From an uncultured Clostridia bacterium (GTDB lineage Bacteria > Bacillota > Clostridia > Christensenellales > Aristaeellaceae): 56,415 bases of DNA. The translations under genes were made by a program, and so were the position numbers. Shown here piece by piece: positions 7,576 to 15,760 of the stretch. The notes under the pieces are model-generated. The model searched no databases, was not told where the DNA came from, and saw only the letters and a list, made by a program, of their open reading frames with translations. How positions within the stretch are numbered: position 1 is the first letter of the stretch; each line of letters opens with the position of its first letter. The stretch is taken from NCBI GenBank assembly GCA_934647305.1, contig CAKUFI010000010.1, positions 1 through 56,415 on the forward strand, written 5' to 3'.

Positions 7576-8199
7576 ATGGCTAAGATTGCAGTTGTTAACA
7601 TGCAGGGCGCCCAGGTCAAGGAAATCGAGCTTTCCGAAAGCCTGTTCGCCGCTGAAGTAAATGAACCCGTGATCCACATGGTCGTGCGCCAGCAGCTCAA
7701 CGCGAAGCGCCAGGGCACTCAGAGTGCTCTGACCCGCACCGAAGTTCGGGGCGGCGGCCGCAAGATCTATCGCCAGAAGGGCACCGGCAACGCGCGTCAT
7801 CATGGCCGCAGAGCGCCGCAGTTCACCCACGGCGGCATGGTGTTCGCCGTGAAGCCCCGCGATTATCGCTTCAAGGTTCCCAAGAAGGTTCGCCGCCTGG
7901 CCATGGCCGGCGCGCTGACCACCAAGTATGTTGACGGCGACATGATCGTTTTGGACAAGATCGAGATGGCCGAGGCCAAGACCCGCGTCGTGGCCAAGAT
8001 GCTCAAGGATCTGGGCGTCGAGAAGAAGGCTCTGCTGGTTCTGCCCGGCAAGGATGAGAAGGTGGTTCGCGCCGCCGCGAACATCCCCGGTCTCAAGACC
8101 GCCTACGTCAACACGATCAATGTGCTGGACATCCTGAATCACGACAAGTTCATCGTGACCGAGGAAGCCGTCAAGCTGGTAGAGGAGGTTTACGACTGA
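7576..8199 (+). CDS. rplD: 50S ribosomal protein L4
   Basis: The 207-residue uL4 carries the long basic tunnel loop (GGRKIYRQKGTGNARHHGRR) at about residues 56-75. In enteric bacteria L4 represses the S10 operon through its leader; whether that happens here is unknown, but the operon does have a structured leader. The stop overlaps the rplW start by one base. Confidence 0.97.
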   Translation: MAKIAVVNMQGAQVKEIELSESLFAAEVNEPVIHMVVRQQLNAKRQGTQSALTRTEVRGGGRKIYRQKGTGNARHHGRRAPQFTHGGMVFAVKPRDYRFKVPKKVRRLAMAGALTTKYVDGDMIVLDKIEMAEAKTRVVAKMLKDLGVEKKALLVLPGKDEKVVRAAANIPGLKTAYVNTINVLDILNHDKFIVTEEAVKLVEEVYD

Positions 8200-8495
8200 T
8201 GAAATCCGCATACGACATCATCATTCGCCCGGTTCTTACCGAAAAGAGCTACGACGGCATGGCTGACAAGAAGTACGTGTTTGAAGTGGCCCTGAACGCC
8301 AACCGCACGGAGATCAAGTACGCCGTCGAGCAGATCTTCGGCGTGAAGGTCGCAACCGTCAACACCATGCGCCAGGAGGGCAAGCTCAAGCGGCAGGGCC
8401 GCACCGAGGGCCGCCGTCCCGAGCGCAAAAAGGCATACGTTACGCTCGCTGAAGGCTCTAAGACCATTGAGTTCTTCGAGGGCATGGCGCAGTAA
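8199..8495 (+). CDS. rplW: 50S ribosomal protein L23
   Basis: The 98-residue uL23 starts MKSAYDIIIRPVLTEKSY, the family signature. It lines the exit of the peptide tunnel and is the docking site for trigger factor and SRP. The start overlaps the rplD stop (TGATG), suggesting coupled translation. Confidence 0.97.
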   Translation: MKSAYDIIIRPVLTEKSYDGMADKKYVFEVALNANRTEIKYAVEQIFGVKVATVNTMRQEGKLKRQGRTEGRRPERKKAYVTLAEGSKTIEFFEGMAQ

Positions 8496-8512
8496 GAGGG
8501 AGGTAACGCATC

Positions 8513-9343
8513 ATGGCTATCAGAGTGTACAAGCCGACCTCGCCTGCCCGGCGCTTTATGTCGGTTCTGTCCTATGAAGGTTTGACCAAGAAGGAGCCGG
8601 AGCGCTCCTTGACCACCGATCTTCGCCATAAGGCGGGCCGCAACAACAGCGGCAAGATCACCGTTCGCCATCAGGGCGGCGGCGCCCGTCGTAAGTATCG
8701 TATCATCGACTTCCGCCGCAACAAGGACAATATCCCTGCCAAGGTGGCCGCGATCGAGTATGATCCCAACCGCACCTGCTTCATCGCCCTGCTGAACTAC
8801 GCCGACGGCGAGAAGCGTTACATCCTCGCTCCCCTGGATCTGAAGGTGGGCGACGTGGTCATGAGCGGCGCCGAGTCCGACATCAAGCCCGGCAACTGCC
8901 TGCCCATCGCCAACATCCCGCTGGGCACCCTGATCCACAACATCGAGCTCAAGCCCGGCCGCGGCGGCCAGATGGTTCGCTCCGCCGGCACTGCTGCTCA
9001 GCTGATGGCCAAGGAAGGCGCCTACGCTCAGGTTCGTCTCCCCAGCGGCGAGGTTCGCAAGGTTCTGATGAACTGCCGCGCCACCATCGGCACCGTGGGC
9101 AACACCGATCACGAGAACGTGCGCATCGGTAAGGCTGGCCGTAAGCGCCACATGGGCATCCGTCCCACCGTTCGCGGCGTTGTCATGAACCCCTGCGATC
9201 ACCCGCACGGCGGCGGCGAAGGCCGCTCCCCGGTCGGCATGCCGGCTCCGATGTCCCCGTGGGGCAAGCCCACTCAGGGCGTCAAGACCCGCAAGCATCG
9301 CAAGTATTCCGACAAGATGATCGTGAAGAAGGCCGGCAAGTAA
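8513..9343 (+). CDS. rplB: 50S ribosomal protein L2
   Basis: The 276-residue uL2 has the two beta-barrel RNA-binding parts and the highly conserved C-terminal loop NPCDHPHGGGEGRSPVG near the peptidyl-transferase centre, including its key histidine. It joins the subunits and supports catalysis. It lies 17 bases after rplW with GGGAGG upstream. Confidence 0.97.
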   Translation: MAIRVYKPTSPARRFMSVLSYEGLTKKEPERSLTTDLRHKAGRNNSGKITVRHQGGGARRKYRIIDFRRNKDNIPAKVAAIEYDPNRTCFIALLNYADGEKRYILAPLDLKVGDVVMSGAESDIKPGNCLPIANIPLGTLIHNIELKPGRGGQMVRSAGTAAQLMAKEGAYAQVRLPSGEVRKVLMNCRATIGTVGNTDHENVRIGKAGRKRHMGIRPTVRGVVMNPCDHPHGGGEGRSPVGMPAPMSPWGKPTQGVKTRKHRKYSDKMIVKKAGK

Positions 9344-9374
9344 TTGCCGTCTAGGAAGGAGGCTGCTGCTTACC

Positions 9375-9653
9375 ATGAGCAGATCTGTTAAAAAAGGCCC
9401 TTATATTCAGGCCGCGCTGCTCAAGCGCGTACAAGATATGAATGCCGCTGGTGAAAAGAAGGTCCTGAAGACCTGGTCCCGATCCAGCACCATTTTCCCG
9501 GATTTCGTGGGACACACCGTTGCCGTACACGATGGCCGCAAGCACGTTCCGGTCTACGTGACCGAGGATATGGTTGGCCACAAGTTCGGCGAGTTTGCGC
9601 CGACCCGCACCTTCCGGGGACACGCTGGTGAAAAGGCGTCCGCCCGCAAGTAA
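9375..9653 (+). CDS. rpsS: 30S ribosomal protein S19
   Basis: The 92-residue uS19 starts MSRSVKKGPYIQAALLKRV and contains the conserved TFRGHAGEK near its end. It forms a complex with S13 in the head of the small subunit. AAGGAGG precedes the ATG. Confidence 0.97.
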   Translation: MSRSVKKGPYIQAALLKRVQDMNAAGEKKVLKTWSRSSTIFPDFVGHTVAVHDGRKHVPVYVTEDMVGHKFGEFAPTRTFRGHAGEKASARK

Positions 9654-9671
9654 AGGAAGGAGTGAAAGAGA

Positions 9672-10058
9672 ATGGCAACTAGAATGAAGCAGAAGGCCGC
9701 CGCCCGCAAGGCGAACGCCGACAAGCGGCCCCGCGCCGTTGCCCGCTATATCCGCATTTCTTCCCGCAAGGTCAAGATCGTGATCGATCTGATCCGTGGC
9801 AAGAAGGTGGACGAGGCGCTGGCCATCCTGATGTACACCCCCAAGAGCGCCGCTCCCGTGGTTGAAAAGCTGCTCCGCTCCGCGATCGCGAATGCGGAAA
9901 ACAACCTGGGCATGGATCACGAGTCCCTGTATGTGGCCGAGGTGTTCGCCAATCAGGGCCCCACGCTCAAGCGTTACTGGGCTCGCTCCCACGGTCGTGC
10001 CGACACGATCCTGAAGCGCACCAGCCACATTACCGTCGTGCTCGATGAGGCTAAGTAG
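9672..10058 (+). CDS. rplV: 50S ribosomal protein L22
   Basis: The 128-residue uL22 has the core ARYIRISSRKVKIVIDLIRG and the beta-hairpin reaching into the peptide tunnel. An N-terminal basic stretch of about 22 residues, rich in Ala/Lys, precedes the usual family start; the ribosome binding site supports the longer form. Confidence 0.96.
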   Translation: MATRMKQKAAARKANADKRPRAVARYIRISSRKVKIVIDLIRGKKVDEALAILMYTPKSAAPVVEKLLRSAIANAENNLGMDHESLYVAEVFANQGPTLKRYWARSHGRADTILKRTSHITVVLDEAK

Positions 10059-10069
10059 GAGGGAATCAA

Positions 10070-10756
10070 ATGGGCCAGAAAGTCAATCCGCATGGCGCTC
10101 GCGTTGGTGTCATCCTCCCCTGGAGCACCAAGTGGTACGCCGAGAAAAAGGATTTTTCCAATAATCTGATCGAAGACTACAAGCTGCGCGAGATGCTCTA
10201 CAAGAAGCTGGATATTGCCGGTATTTCCGACATTATCATCGAGCGCAACGCCGGCAAGGTCACCGTCACCATCCTGACCGCCAAGCCCGGCATGGTGATC
10301 GGCCGCAGCGGCAAGGACATCGAGGTCCTCAAGAAGGAAATCGAGGCGTTCACCGGCAAGGCTGTGAACCTGAACGTGGTGAAGGTTGACAATCCCGACG
10401 CCGACGCTCAGCTGGTGGCCGAGAACATCGCCCAGCAGCTCGAGAAGCGCATTTCCTTCCGCCGCGCGATGAAGAAGTGCCTGGGCAGCGCCATGAAGGC
10501 GGGCGCCAAGGGCATCAAGATCAAGGTGTCCGGCCGTCTGGGCGGCGCCGACATCGCCCGCACTGAGGGTTATCATGAGGGTTCCATCCCGCTGCAGACC
10601 CTGCGCGCGAACATCGACTATGGCTTCGCCGAGGCTAAGACCACCTACGGTCGCATCGGCGTGAAGGTTTGGATCTACAAGGGCCAGGTGCTGCCCACCG
10701 GCAAGAAGGTCGTTGAGCAGGCTCCCCGCGCCCGTAGAGCTGAAGGAGGTAAGTAA
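10070..10756 (+). CDS. rpsC: 30S ribosomal protein S3
   Basis: The 228-residue uS3 has a type II KH domain with GRSG (in GMVIGRSGKDIEVLKKE) and the C-terminal S3 domain (GRLGGADIARTEGYHEGSIP). It lies at the mRNA entry channel. AGGAGGG precedes the ATG, 11 bases after rplV. Confidence 0.97.
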   Translation: MGQKVNPHGARVGVILPWSTKWYAEKKDFSNNLIEDYKLREMLYKKLDIAGISDIIIERNAGKVTVTILTAKPGMVIGRSGKDIEVLKKEIEAFTGKAVNLNVVKVDNPDADAQLVAENIAQQLEKRISFRRAMKKCLGSAMKAGAKGIKIKVSGRLGGADIARTEGYHEGSIPLQTLRANIDYGFAEAKTTYGRIGVKVWIYKGQVLPTGKKVVEQAPRARRAEGGK

Positions 10757-10759
10757 GCA

Positions 10760-11191
10760 ATGCTGATGCCCAAGAGAGTTAAGCGCCGCAAGGTGATGCG
10801 CGGCCGCATGAAGGGCAAGGCCCAGCGCGGCAATTTCCTCGCCTACGGCGATTACGGTATCGTTGCGACGCAGCCCGGCTGGGTTACTTCCAACCAGATC
10901 GAGGCCGCCCGTGTGGCCATGACCCGTTTCATCAAGCGCGGTGGTCAGGTTTGGATCAAGATTTTCCCCGACAAGCCGGTGACCGCGAAGCCCGCTGAGA
11001 CCCGAATGGGTTCCGGCAAGGGCTCCCCGGAGTACTGGGTAGCCGTTGTGAAGCCCGGCCGCGTGCTGTTCGAGATGGCCGGCGTGACGGAGGAGATCGC
11101 CCGCGAGGCTCTGCGCCTGGCCGGCCACAAGCTCCCCATCACTTCCAAGTTCATTAAAAAGGAAAACGTATCGGGTGGTGAAGAGCAATGA
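10760..11191 (+). CDS. rplP: 50S ribosomal protein L16
   Basis: The 143-residue uL16 begins MLMPKRVKRRKVMRG. It organises the A-site side of the 50S and contacts tRNA. It starts three bases after rpsC; the ribosome binding site GAAGGAGG lies inside the rpsC end. Its stop overlaps rpmC by four bases. Confidence 0.97.
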   Translation: MLMPKRVKRRKVMRGRMKGKAQRGNFLAYGDYGIVATQPGWVTSNQIEAARVAMTRFIKRGGQVWIKIFPDKPVTAKPAETRMGSGKGSPEYWVAVVKPGRVLFEMAGVTEEIAREALRLAGHKLPITSKFIKKENVSGGEEQ

Positions 11192-11397
11192 AAACGAAAG
11201 ATTTCGCTGAATTGAAGCAGAAGACGACTGTCGAGCTCGACACCGATCTGAACAAGAAGAAGAGCGAGCTGTTCAATTTGCGCTTCCAACTGGCGACAGG
11301 TCAGCTGCACAACACCGCAGCGATCAGCGCTTGCAAGCGTGACATCGCGCGCGTGAAGACCATCCTCGCGCAGCGCCAGAATGAGACCAAGGCGTGA
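11188..11397 (+). CDS. rpmC: 50S ribosomal protein L29
   Basis: The 69-residue uL29 is a helical hairpin with LKQKTTVELDTDLNKKKSELFNLRF split here as its first helix and RVKTILAQRQ in the second. It sits beside L23 at the tunnel exit. Start and rplP stop overlap (ATGA). Confidence 0.96.
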   Translation: MKTKDFAELKQKTTVELDTDLNKKKSELFNLRFQLATGQLHNTAAISACKRDIARVKTILAQRQNETKA

Positions 11398-11420
11398 GAG
11401 AGCGAAAGGAGGCAGCTTAA

Positions 11421-11681
11421 ATGTCTGAAGTTAGAGGACTTCGCAAGACCCGTGTTGGCGTGGTCGTCTCCGACAAGATGGACAAGACCATCACCGTCGA
11501 GATCCGTAACCGCGTGAAGCATCCCCTGTATGGCAAGATCATGAACCAGAACATGAAGCTCAAGGCTCATGATGAAAATAACGAGTGCGGCGTGGGCGAT
11601 ACCGTGCGTGTGATGGAGACCCGCCCGCTGTCCAAGGACAAGCGCTGGCGCCTGGTGGAAATCGTCGAGAAGGCGAAGTAA
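11421..11681 (+). CDS. rpsQ: 30S ribosomal protein S17
   Basis: The 86-residue uS17 has the OB-fold signature (KTRVGVVVSDKMDKTITVEI) and VRVMETRPLSKDKRWRLVEI. It is a primary binder of 16S rRNA. AAAGGAGG precedes the ATG. Confidence 0.97.
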   Translation: MSEVRGLRKTRVGVVVSDKMDKTITVEIRNRVKHPLYGKIMNQNMKLKAHDENNECGVGDTVRVMETRPLSKDKRWRLVEIVEKAK

Positions 11682-11714
11682 GCCAGACGGCATAAACAAG
11701 GAGGAAATTCAGCA

Positions 11715-12083
11715 ATGATTCAACCGCAAACTCGCTTGAAGGTTGCCGATAATTCCGGCGCAAAGGAAATCATGTGCTTCCGTTGCCTGGGCGGTTCTTT
11801 CCGTCGCAACGCGGGCATCGGCGACATCATCGTCGCTTCCGTGAAGACCGCGACGCCGGGCGGCACTGTGAAAAAGGGCGATGTTGTGAAGGCCGTCGTA
11901 GTACGCACCCGTAAGCAGTATCGCCGTCCCGATGGCAGCTATATCCGCTTTGACGACAACGCTGCCGTCATCATCAAAGACGACAAGCAGCCCGTTGGTA
12001 CCCGTATCTTTGGGCCTGTTGCACGTGAGCTCCGTGAGAAGGATTTCATGAAGATCGTTTCTCTGGCGCCCGAAGTGCTTTAA
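11715..12083 (+). CDS. rplN: 50S ribosomal protein L14
   Basis: The 122-residue uL14 begins MIQPQTRLKVADNSGAKEIM, the family signature, and has GTRIFGPVARELREKDFMKI at the C terminus. It forms part of the intersubunit bridge and the RsfS silencing site. AAGGAGG precedes the ATG. Confidence 0.97.
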   Translation: MIQPQTRLKVADNSGAKEIMCFRCLGGSFRRNAGIGDIIVASVKTATPGGTVKKGDVVKAVVVRTRKQYRRPDGSYIRFDDNAAVIIKDDKQPVGTRIFGPVARELREKDFMKIVSLAPEVL

Positions 12084-12098
12084 TTGGAGGTGTACAAA

Positions 12099-12440
12099 GT
12101 GGCAGCACCTAAAATGAACGTCAAGACCGGCGATACCGTCGTGGTCATCTCCGGCAAGGATAAGGGCAAGGAAGGCAAGATCACCCGCGCGTTCCCCAAG
12201 GACGGCAAGATCATTGTCTCCGGCGTGGCCATGGTGAAGAAGCATCAGAAGCCCCGCGGACAGGGCATGCCTGGCGGCATTATCGACCAGGAAGCGGCCA
12301 TTCCGGCCTGCAAGGTCATGCTGGTTTGCCCGGCCTGCAAGAAGGCGACCCGAGTCGCTCACAAGTTCGTGGTGGTCGAGGGCCAGGCGCCCAAGAAGGT
12401 CCGCGCGTGCAAGAAGTGCGGCGCGACCATTGATAACTGA
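12099..12440 (+). CDS. rplX: 50S ribosomal protein L24
   Basis: The 113-residue uL24 has an N-terminal KOW motif (KTGDTVVVISGKDKGKEGKI) and a C-terminal tail with two CxxC pairs (CPAC and CKKC), a metal-binding form common in Firmicutes. A GTG start at 12099 is chosen because GGAGGTG (12086-12092) precedes it; an in-frame TTG at 12084 would overlap that site. Confidence 0.95.
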   Translation: MAAPKMNVKTGDTVVVISGKDKGKEGKITRAFPKDGKIIVSGVAMVKKHQKPRGQGMPGGIIDQEAAIPACKVMLVCPACKKATRVAHKFVVVEGQAPKKVRACKKCGATIDN

Positions 12441-12461
12441 GCGAGAGGGAGGTAACTGAAA

Positions 12462-13004
12462 ATGGCCAGACTTAAAGATAAGTATCTGACTGAAGTGGTT
12501 CCGGCCCTCCAGCAGAAGTTCAACTACAAGAATGTCATGGAGATTCCCCGTCTCGAGAAGATCGTGCTCAACATGGGTCTGGGCGATTGCAAGGACAACG
12601 CCAAGTCCATGGAGGTTGCGGTGAGCGAACTGACCATCATCTCCGGTCAGAAGCCGCTGGTGACCAAGGCCAAGAAGTCCATTGCTAACTTCAAGGTCCG
12701 CGAGGGCATGAACGTCGGCGCGAAGGTTACCCTGCGCGGCGATCGCATGTACGAGTTCTCTGACAAGCTGTTCTCCATCGTCCTGCCCCGCGTTCGCGAC
12801 TTCCGCGGCGTGTCCCCCAAGGCCTTTGACGGCCGCGGCAATTACGCCCTGGGCGTTCGCGAGCAGCTGATCTTCCCCGAAATCGATTACGATAAGGTCG
12901 AGAAGATCCGCGGCATGGAAATGATCTTTGTGACCACCGCCAAGACCGACGAAGAGGCGAAGGCCCTGCTCAGCCTGATGGGCATGCCCTTCGCTCAGGC
13001 GTAA
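12462..13004 (+). CDS. rplE: 50S ribosomal protein L5
   Basis: The 180-residue uL5 contains GQKPLVTKAKKSIANFKVRE and the family ending of that class. It binds 5S rRNA and contacts P-site tRNA. GGGAGG precedes the ATG; spacing to rplX is 21 bases. Confidence 0.97.
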   Translation: MARLKDKYLTEVVPALQQKFNYKNVMEIPRLEKIVLNMGLGDCKDNAKSMEVAVSELTIISGQKPLVTKAKKSIANFKVREGMNVGAKVTLRGDRMYEFSDKLFSIVLPRVRDFRGVSPKAFDGRGNYALGVREQLIFPEIDYDKVEKIRGMEMIFVTTAKTDEEAKALLSLMGMPFAQA

Positions 13005-13022
13005 TGAAGGAGGAGTATCAGC

Positions 13023-13208
13023 GTGGCTAAGACTAGTATGAAGGTTAAGCAGTCGAGACCTGCGAAGTTCTCGACCCGCGCCTACACCCGCTGCCGGATC
13101 TGCGGCCGTCCGCATTCCGTTCTCCGCAAGTATGGCGTGTGCAGAATTTGTTTCCGCGAACTGGCCTATAAGGGCGAGATTCCCGGAGTGAGAAAGGCAA
13201 GCTGGTAA
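13023..13208 (+). CDS. rpsZ: 30S ribosomal protein S14, zinc-binding type Z
   Basis: The 61-residue uS14 has four zinc ligands Cys24, Cys27, Cys40 and Cys43 (CRIC and CRIC), so it is the short, zinc-dependent form. It starts at GTG after AAGGAGG. No zinc-free S14 paralogue is present in the window. Confidence 0.96.
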   Translation: MAKTSMKVKQSRPAKFSTRAYTRCRICGRPHSVLRKYGVCRICFRELAYKGEIPGVRKASW

Positions 13209-13237
13209 GCTGGGCTAACTCGGAAGGAGGTTACACA

Positions 13238-13636
13238 ATGCTGATGAATGATCCCATCGCGGATATGCTGACCCGCGTCCGCAACGCCCTCACTGCCAGA
13301 CACGATTCCGTGACCCTTCCCGCTTCCAATATGAAGAAGGCGATTGCCAAGATCATGCTGGACGAAGGTTACATCAAGGCCGCGGATTTCATTGATGACG
13401 GTCTGCAGGGCCAGATCAAGATTTCCCTCAAATATACCGATGGCAAACAGTCCGTGATCAACGGCCTGAAGCGCATCTCCAAGCCCGGTCTGCGCGTGTA
13501 TGCGCGTAACGACGAAATCCCGAAGGTTCTGGGCGGCCTGGGTGTTGCGATTCTGTCCACGTCCAAGGGCGTCATGACGGACAAAGAAGCTCGCGCTGCC
13601 GGTGTCGGCGGTGAAGTGCTGGCCTACATTTGGTAA
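13238..13636 (+). CDS. rpsH: 30S ribosomal protein S8
   Basis: The 132-residue uS8 starts at ATG 13238 as MLMNDPIADMLTRVRNA, the family N terminus, and ends with the typical GVGGEVLAYIW. It binds the central domain of 16S rRNA; in enteric bacteria it also represses the spc operon. AAGGAGG is present upstream. Confidence 0.97.
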   Translation: MLMNDPIADMLTRVRNALTARHDSVTLPASNMKKAIAKIMLDEGYIKAADFIDDGLQGQIKISLKYTDGKQSVINGLKRISKPGLRVYARNDEIPKVLGGLGVAILSTSKGVMTDKEARAAGVGGEVLAYIW

Positions 13637-13656
13637 TTACTGGAGGTGCAATAACA

Positions 13657-14199
13657 ATGTCTCGAATCGGTAAGCTTCCGATCGCTGTGCCCGCCGGTGT
13701 TACTGTTACGATCGCGGATGACAACACCGTGACCGTCAAGGGCCCCAAGGGCGAGCTCAGCCAGAAGGTCAACAAGGACATGACCGTTCGCATGGAGGAC
13801 GGCCACATCCTGGTCGAGCGTCCCAGCGACGCCAAGCAGCATCGTGCGATGCACGGTCTGTATCGCTCCCTGATCCATAACATGGTCGAGGGCGTGACCA
13901 ACGGCTTCTCCAAGACCCTCGAGCTGGTCGGCGTGGGTTATCGTGCGTCTGCCGAGAACAACACCCTGACCATCAACATCGGCTACAGCCATCCTGTGAT
14001 CATGAAGGCTCCTGACCATGTGACTTACGAGACCCCCAACGCGAACACCATCGTCGTCAAGGGTATCGACAAGCAGCAGGTCGGCGCGCTGGCCGCGGAT
14101 ATCCGCGAGGTGCGCAAGCCCGAGCCCTATCATGGAAAGGGCATCCGCTATCATGGCGAGTATGTGCCGCACAAGGAAGGCAAGGCCGGTAAGAAGTAA
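13657..14199 (+). CDS. rplF: 50S ribosomal protein L6
   Basis: The 180-residue uL6 begins MSRIGKLPIAVPAGVTVTI and contains the C-terminal signature PEPYHGKGIRYHGEYV. It lies near the sarcin-ricin loop and factor-binding site. The start at 13657 follows TGGAGGTG; an earlier in-frame ATG overlapping rpsH is rejected. Confidence 0.97.
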   Translation: MSRIGKLPIAVPAGVTVTIADDNTVTVKGPKGELSQKVNKDMTVRMEDGHILVERPSDAKQHRAMHGLYRSLIHNMVEGVTNGFSKTLELVGVGYRASAENNTLTINIGYSHPVIMKAPDHVTYETPNANTIVVKGIDKQQVGALAADIREVRKPEPYHGKGIRYHGEYVPHKEGKAGKK

Positions 14200-14219
14200 G
14201 CAGAAGGGAGTAAGCGCGA

Positions 14220-14588
14220 ATGTTTAAAAAGCAGGATCGCAATGAGGTGAGAGTCATTCGTCACGCGCGCGTCCGGAAAAAGATTTCCGGCACGACCGAG
14301 TGCCCGCGCCTCTGCGTTTACAGAAGCAACAGCCACATCTACGCGCAGGTGATTGACGACAGCATGGGCAAGACCCTGGCCGCCGCCTCGACCGTGGAGA
14401 AGGAAATCGCCGCTCAGATCGGCGAAGTGGACAAGAAGGGCGCCGCGAAGGTGGTCGGCAAGGTCATCGCCGAGCGCGCTCAGGCCGCAGGCATCAAGCA
14501 GGTCGTGTTCGATCGCGGTGGCTACATCTATACCGGCCGTGTGGCCGAACTGGCCGCTGGCGCTCGCGAGGGCGGTCTGGACTTCTAA
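14220..14588 (+). CDS. rplR: 50S ribosomal protein L18
   Basis: The 122-residue uL18 includes PRLCVYRSNSHIYAQVIDD and FDRGGYIYTGRVAELAAGAR. It binds 5S rRNA with L5. A GGGAG motif precedes the ATG. Confidence 0.97.
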   Translation: MFKKQDRNEVRVIRHARVRKKISGTTECPRLCVYRSNSHIYAQVIDDSMGKTLAAASTVEKEIAAQIGEVDKKGAAKVVGKVIAERAQAAGIKQVVFDRGGYIYTGRVAELAAGAREGGLDF

Positions 14589-14606
14589 TATAGGAGGAAT
14601 GTACGC

Positions 14607-15104
14607 ATGCAGCGCAACGAGCAGGTAAGTGAATTCAAAGAAAAGCTTGTCGCAGTCAACCGCGTCAGCAAGACCGTCAAGGGCGGCCGCAACATGCGCT
14701 TCAGCGCTCTGATGGTTGTGGGCGACGAAAACGGCCGCGTGGGCTGCGGCATGGGCAAGGCGGTTGAAATCCCCGAGGCCATCCGTAAGGGCACCGAGGA
14801 CGCCAAGAAGAACATGGTGAAGATCGCCATGAAGGACACCACCATCCCGCACGAGGTTATCGGCGTGTTCGGCACTGGCCGCGTGCTGCTGATGCCCGCT
14901 CCGGAAGGCACCGGCGTCATCGCCGGCGGCCCGGTGCGTCAGGTGCTCGAGGTGGTCGGCATCAAGAACATCCGCACCAAGTCCATCGGATCCAACAACC
15001 CGATCAACATGGTTAAGGCCACGCTGAATGGCCTTGAGCAGCTCCGCTCCGCCGAGGAGGTCGCCAGACTGCGCGGCAAGTCGGTTGAAGAGCTGCTGGG
15101 CTGA
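14607..15104 (+). CDS. rpsE: 30S ribosomal protein S5
   Basis: The 165-residue uS5 has the double-stranded-RNA-binding-like N half (RVSKTVKGGRNMRFSALMVV) and the C-terminal S5 fold (GSNNPINMVKATLNGL). It affects decoding accuracy and mRNA entry. TAGGAGG precedes the ATG. Confidence 0.97.
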   Translation: MQRNEQVSEFKEKLVAVNRVSKTVKGGRNMRFSALMVVGDENGRVGCGMGKAVEIPEAIRKGTEDAKKNMVKIAMKDTTIPHEVIGVFGTGRVLLMPAPEGTGVIAGGPVRQVLEVVGIKNIRTKSIGSNNPINMVKATLNGLEQLRSAEEVARLRGKSVEELLG

Positions 15105-15120
15105 GGAAGGGGCGTCTATC

Positions 15121-15303
15121 ATGAAGCTTAAAATCACACAGACGAAATCCACCATCGCGTGCCTGAAGGATCAGATCGCCACGATCGAGGCGCTGGGCCT
15201 GCACAGGATTGGCCAGACGGTCATCAAGCAGGACAACCCCGCCACCCGCGGCATGATCTTCAAGGTCAAGCACATGGTGAAGGTCGAGGAAATCGAAGGC
15301 TAA
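15121..15303 (+). CDS. rpmD: 50S ribosomal protein L30
   Basis: The 60-residue uL30 begins MKLKITQTKSTIACLKDQ and has GLHRIGQTV. Only the ATG at 15121 gives the family start; upstream in-frame codons lie within rpsE. It is 16 bases after rpsE with GAAGGGG upstream. Confidence 0.96.
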   Translation: MKLKITQTKSTIACLKDQIATIEALGLHRIGQTVIKQDNPATRGMIFKVKHMVKVEEIEG

Positions 15304-15318
15304 TAGGAGGGTCGATAC

Positions 15319-15759
15319 ATGAAACTGCACGAACTGAAACCTGCGTTTGGATCGACCACTGCCCCCAAGCGTCTTGGACGAGGCATCGGTTCCGGTCTGG
15401 GCAAGACCTCTGGCAAGGGCCATAAGGGCGCCAAGGCTCGTTCCGGCGGCGGCAAGCGCCCCGGATTCGAAGGTGGCCAGATGCCCCTGATCCGTCGTCT
15501 TCCGAAGTACGGATTCTACAATCCTTTCCGCACGGAATACGTCGCGATCAATGTCGATCGCCTGGAGATCTTTGAGGATGGCGCCGTGGTCACTCCCGTG
15601 GAGCTGATCGAGGCTGGCATCATCAAGAACATCCGCGATGGCGTCAAGATCCTGGGCAATGGCGAGATCACCAAGAAACTCACGGTCAGAGCGGCGAAGT
15701 TCACTGCCACCGCGAAGGAAAAGATCGAAGCGGCAGGCGGGAAAGCCGAGGTGATCTGA
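15319..15759 (+). CDS. rplO: 50S ribosomal protein L15
   Basis: The 146-residue uL15 has the Gly/Lys-rich N-terminal region (LGRGIGSGLGKTSGKGHKG) and a globular C-terminal half. It is a late 50S assembly protein. It ends one base before the secY start. Confidence 0.97.
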   Translation: MKLHELKPAFGSTTAPKRLGRGIGSGLGKTSGKGHKGAKARSGGGKRPGFEGGQMPLIRRLPKYGFYNPFRTEYVAINVDRLEIFEDGAVVTPVELIEAGIIKNIRDGVKILGNGEITKKLTVRAAKFTATAKEKIEAAGGKAEVI

Positions 15760-15760
15760 C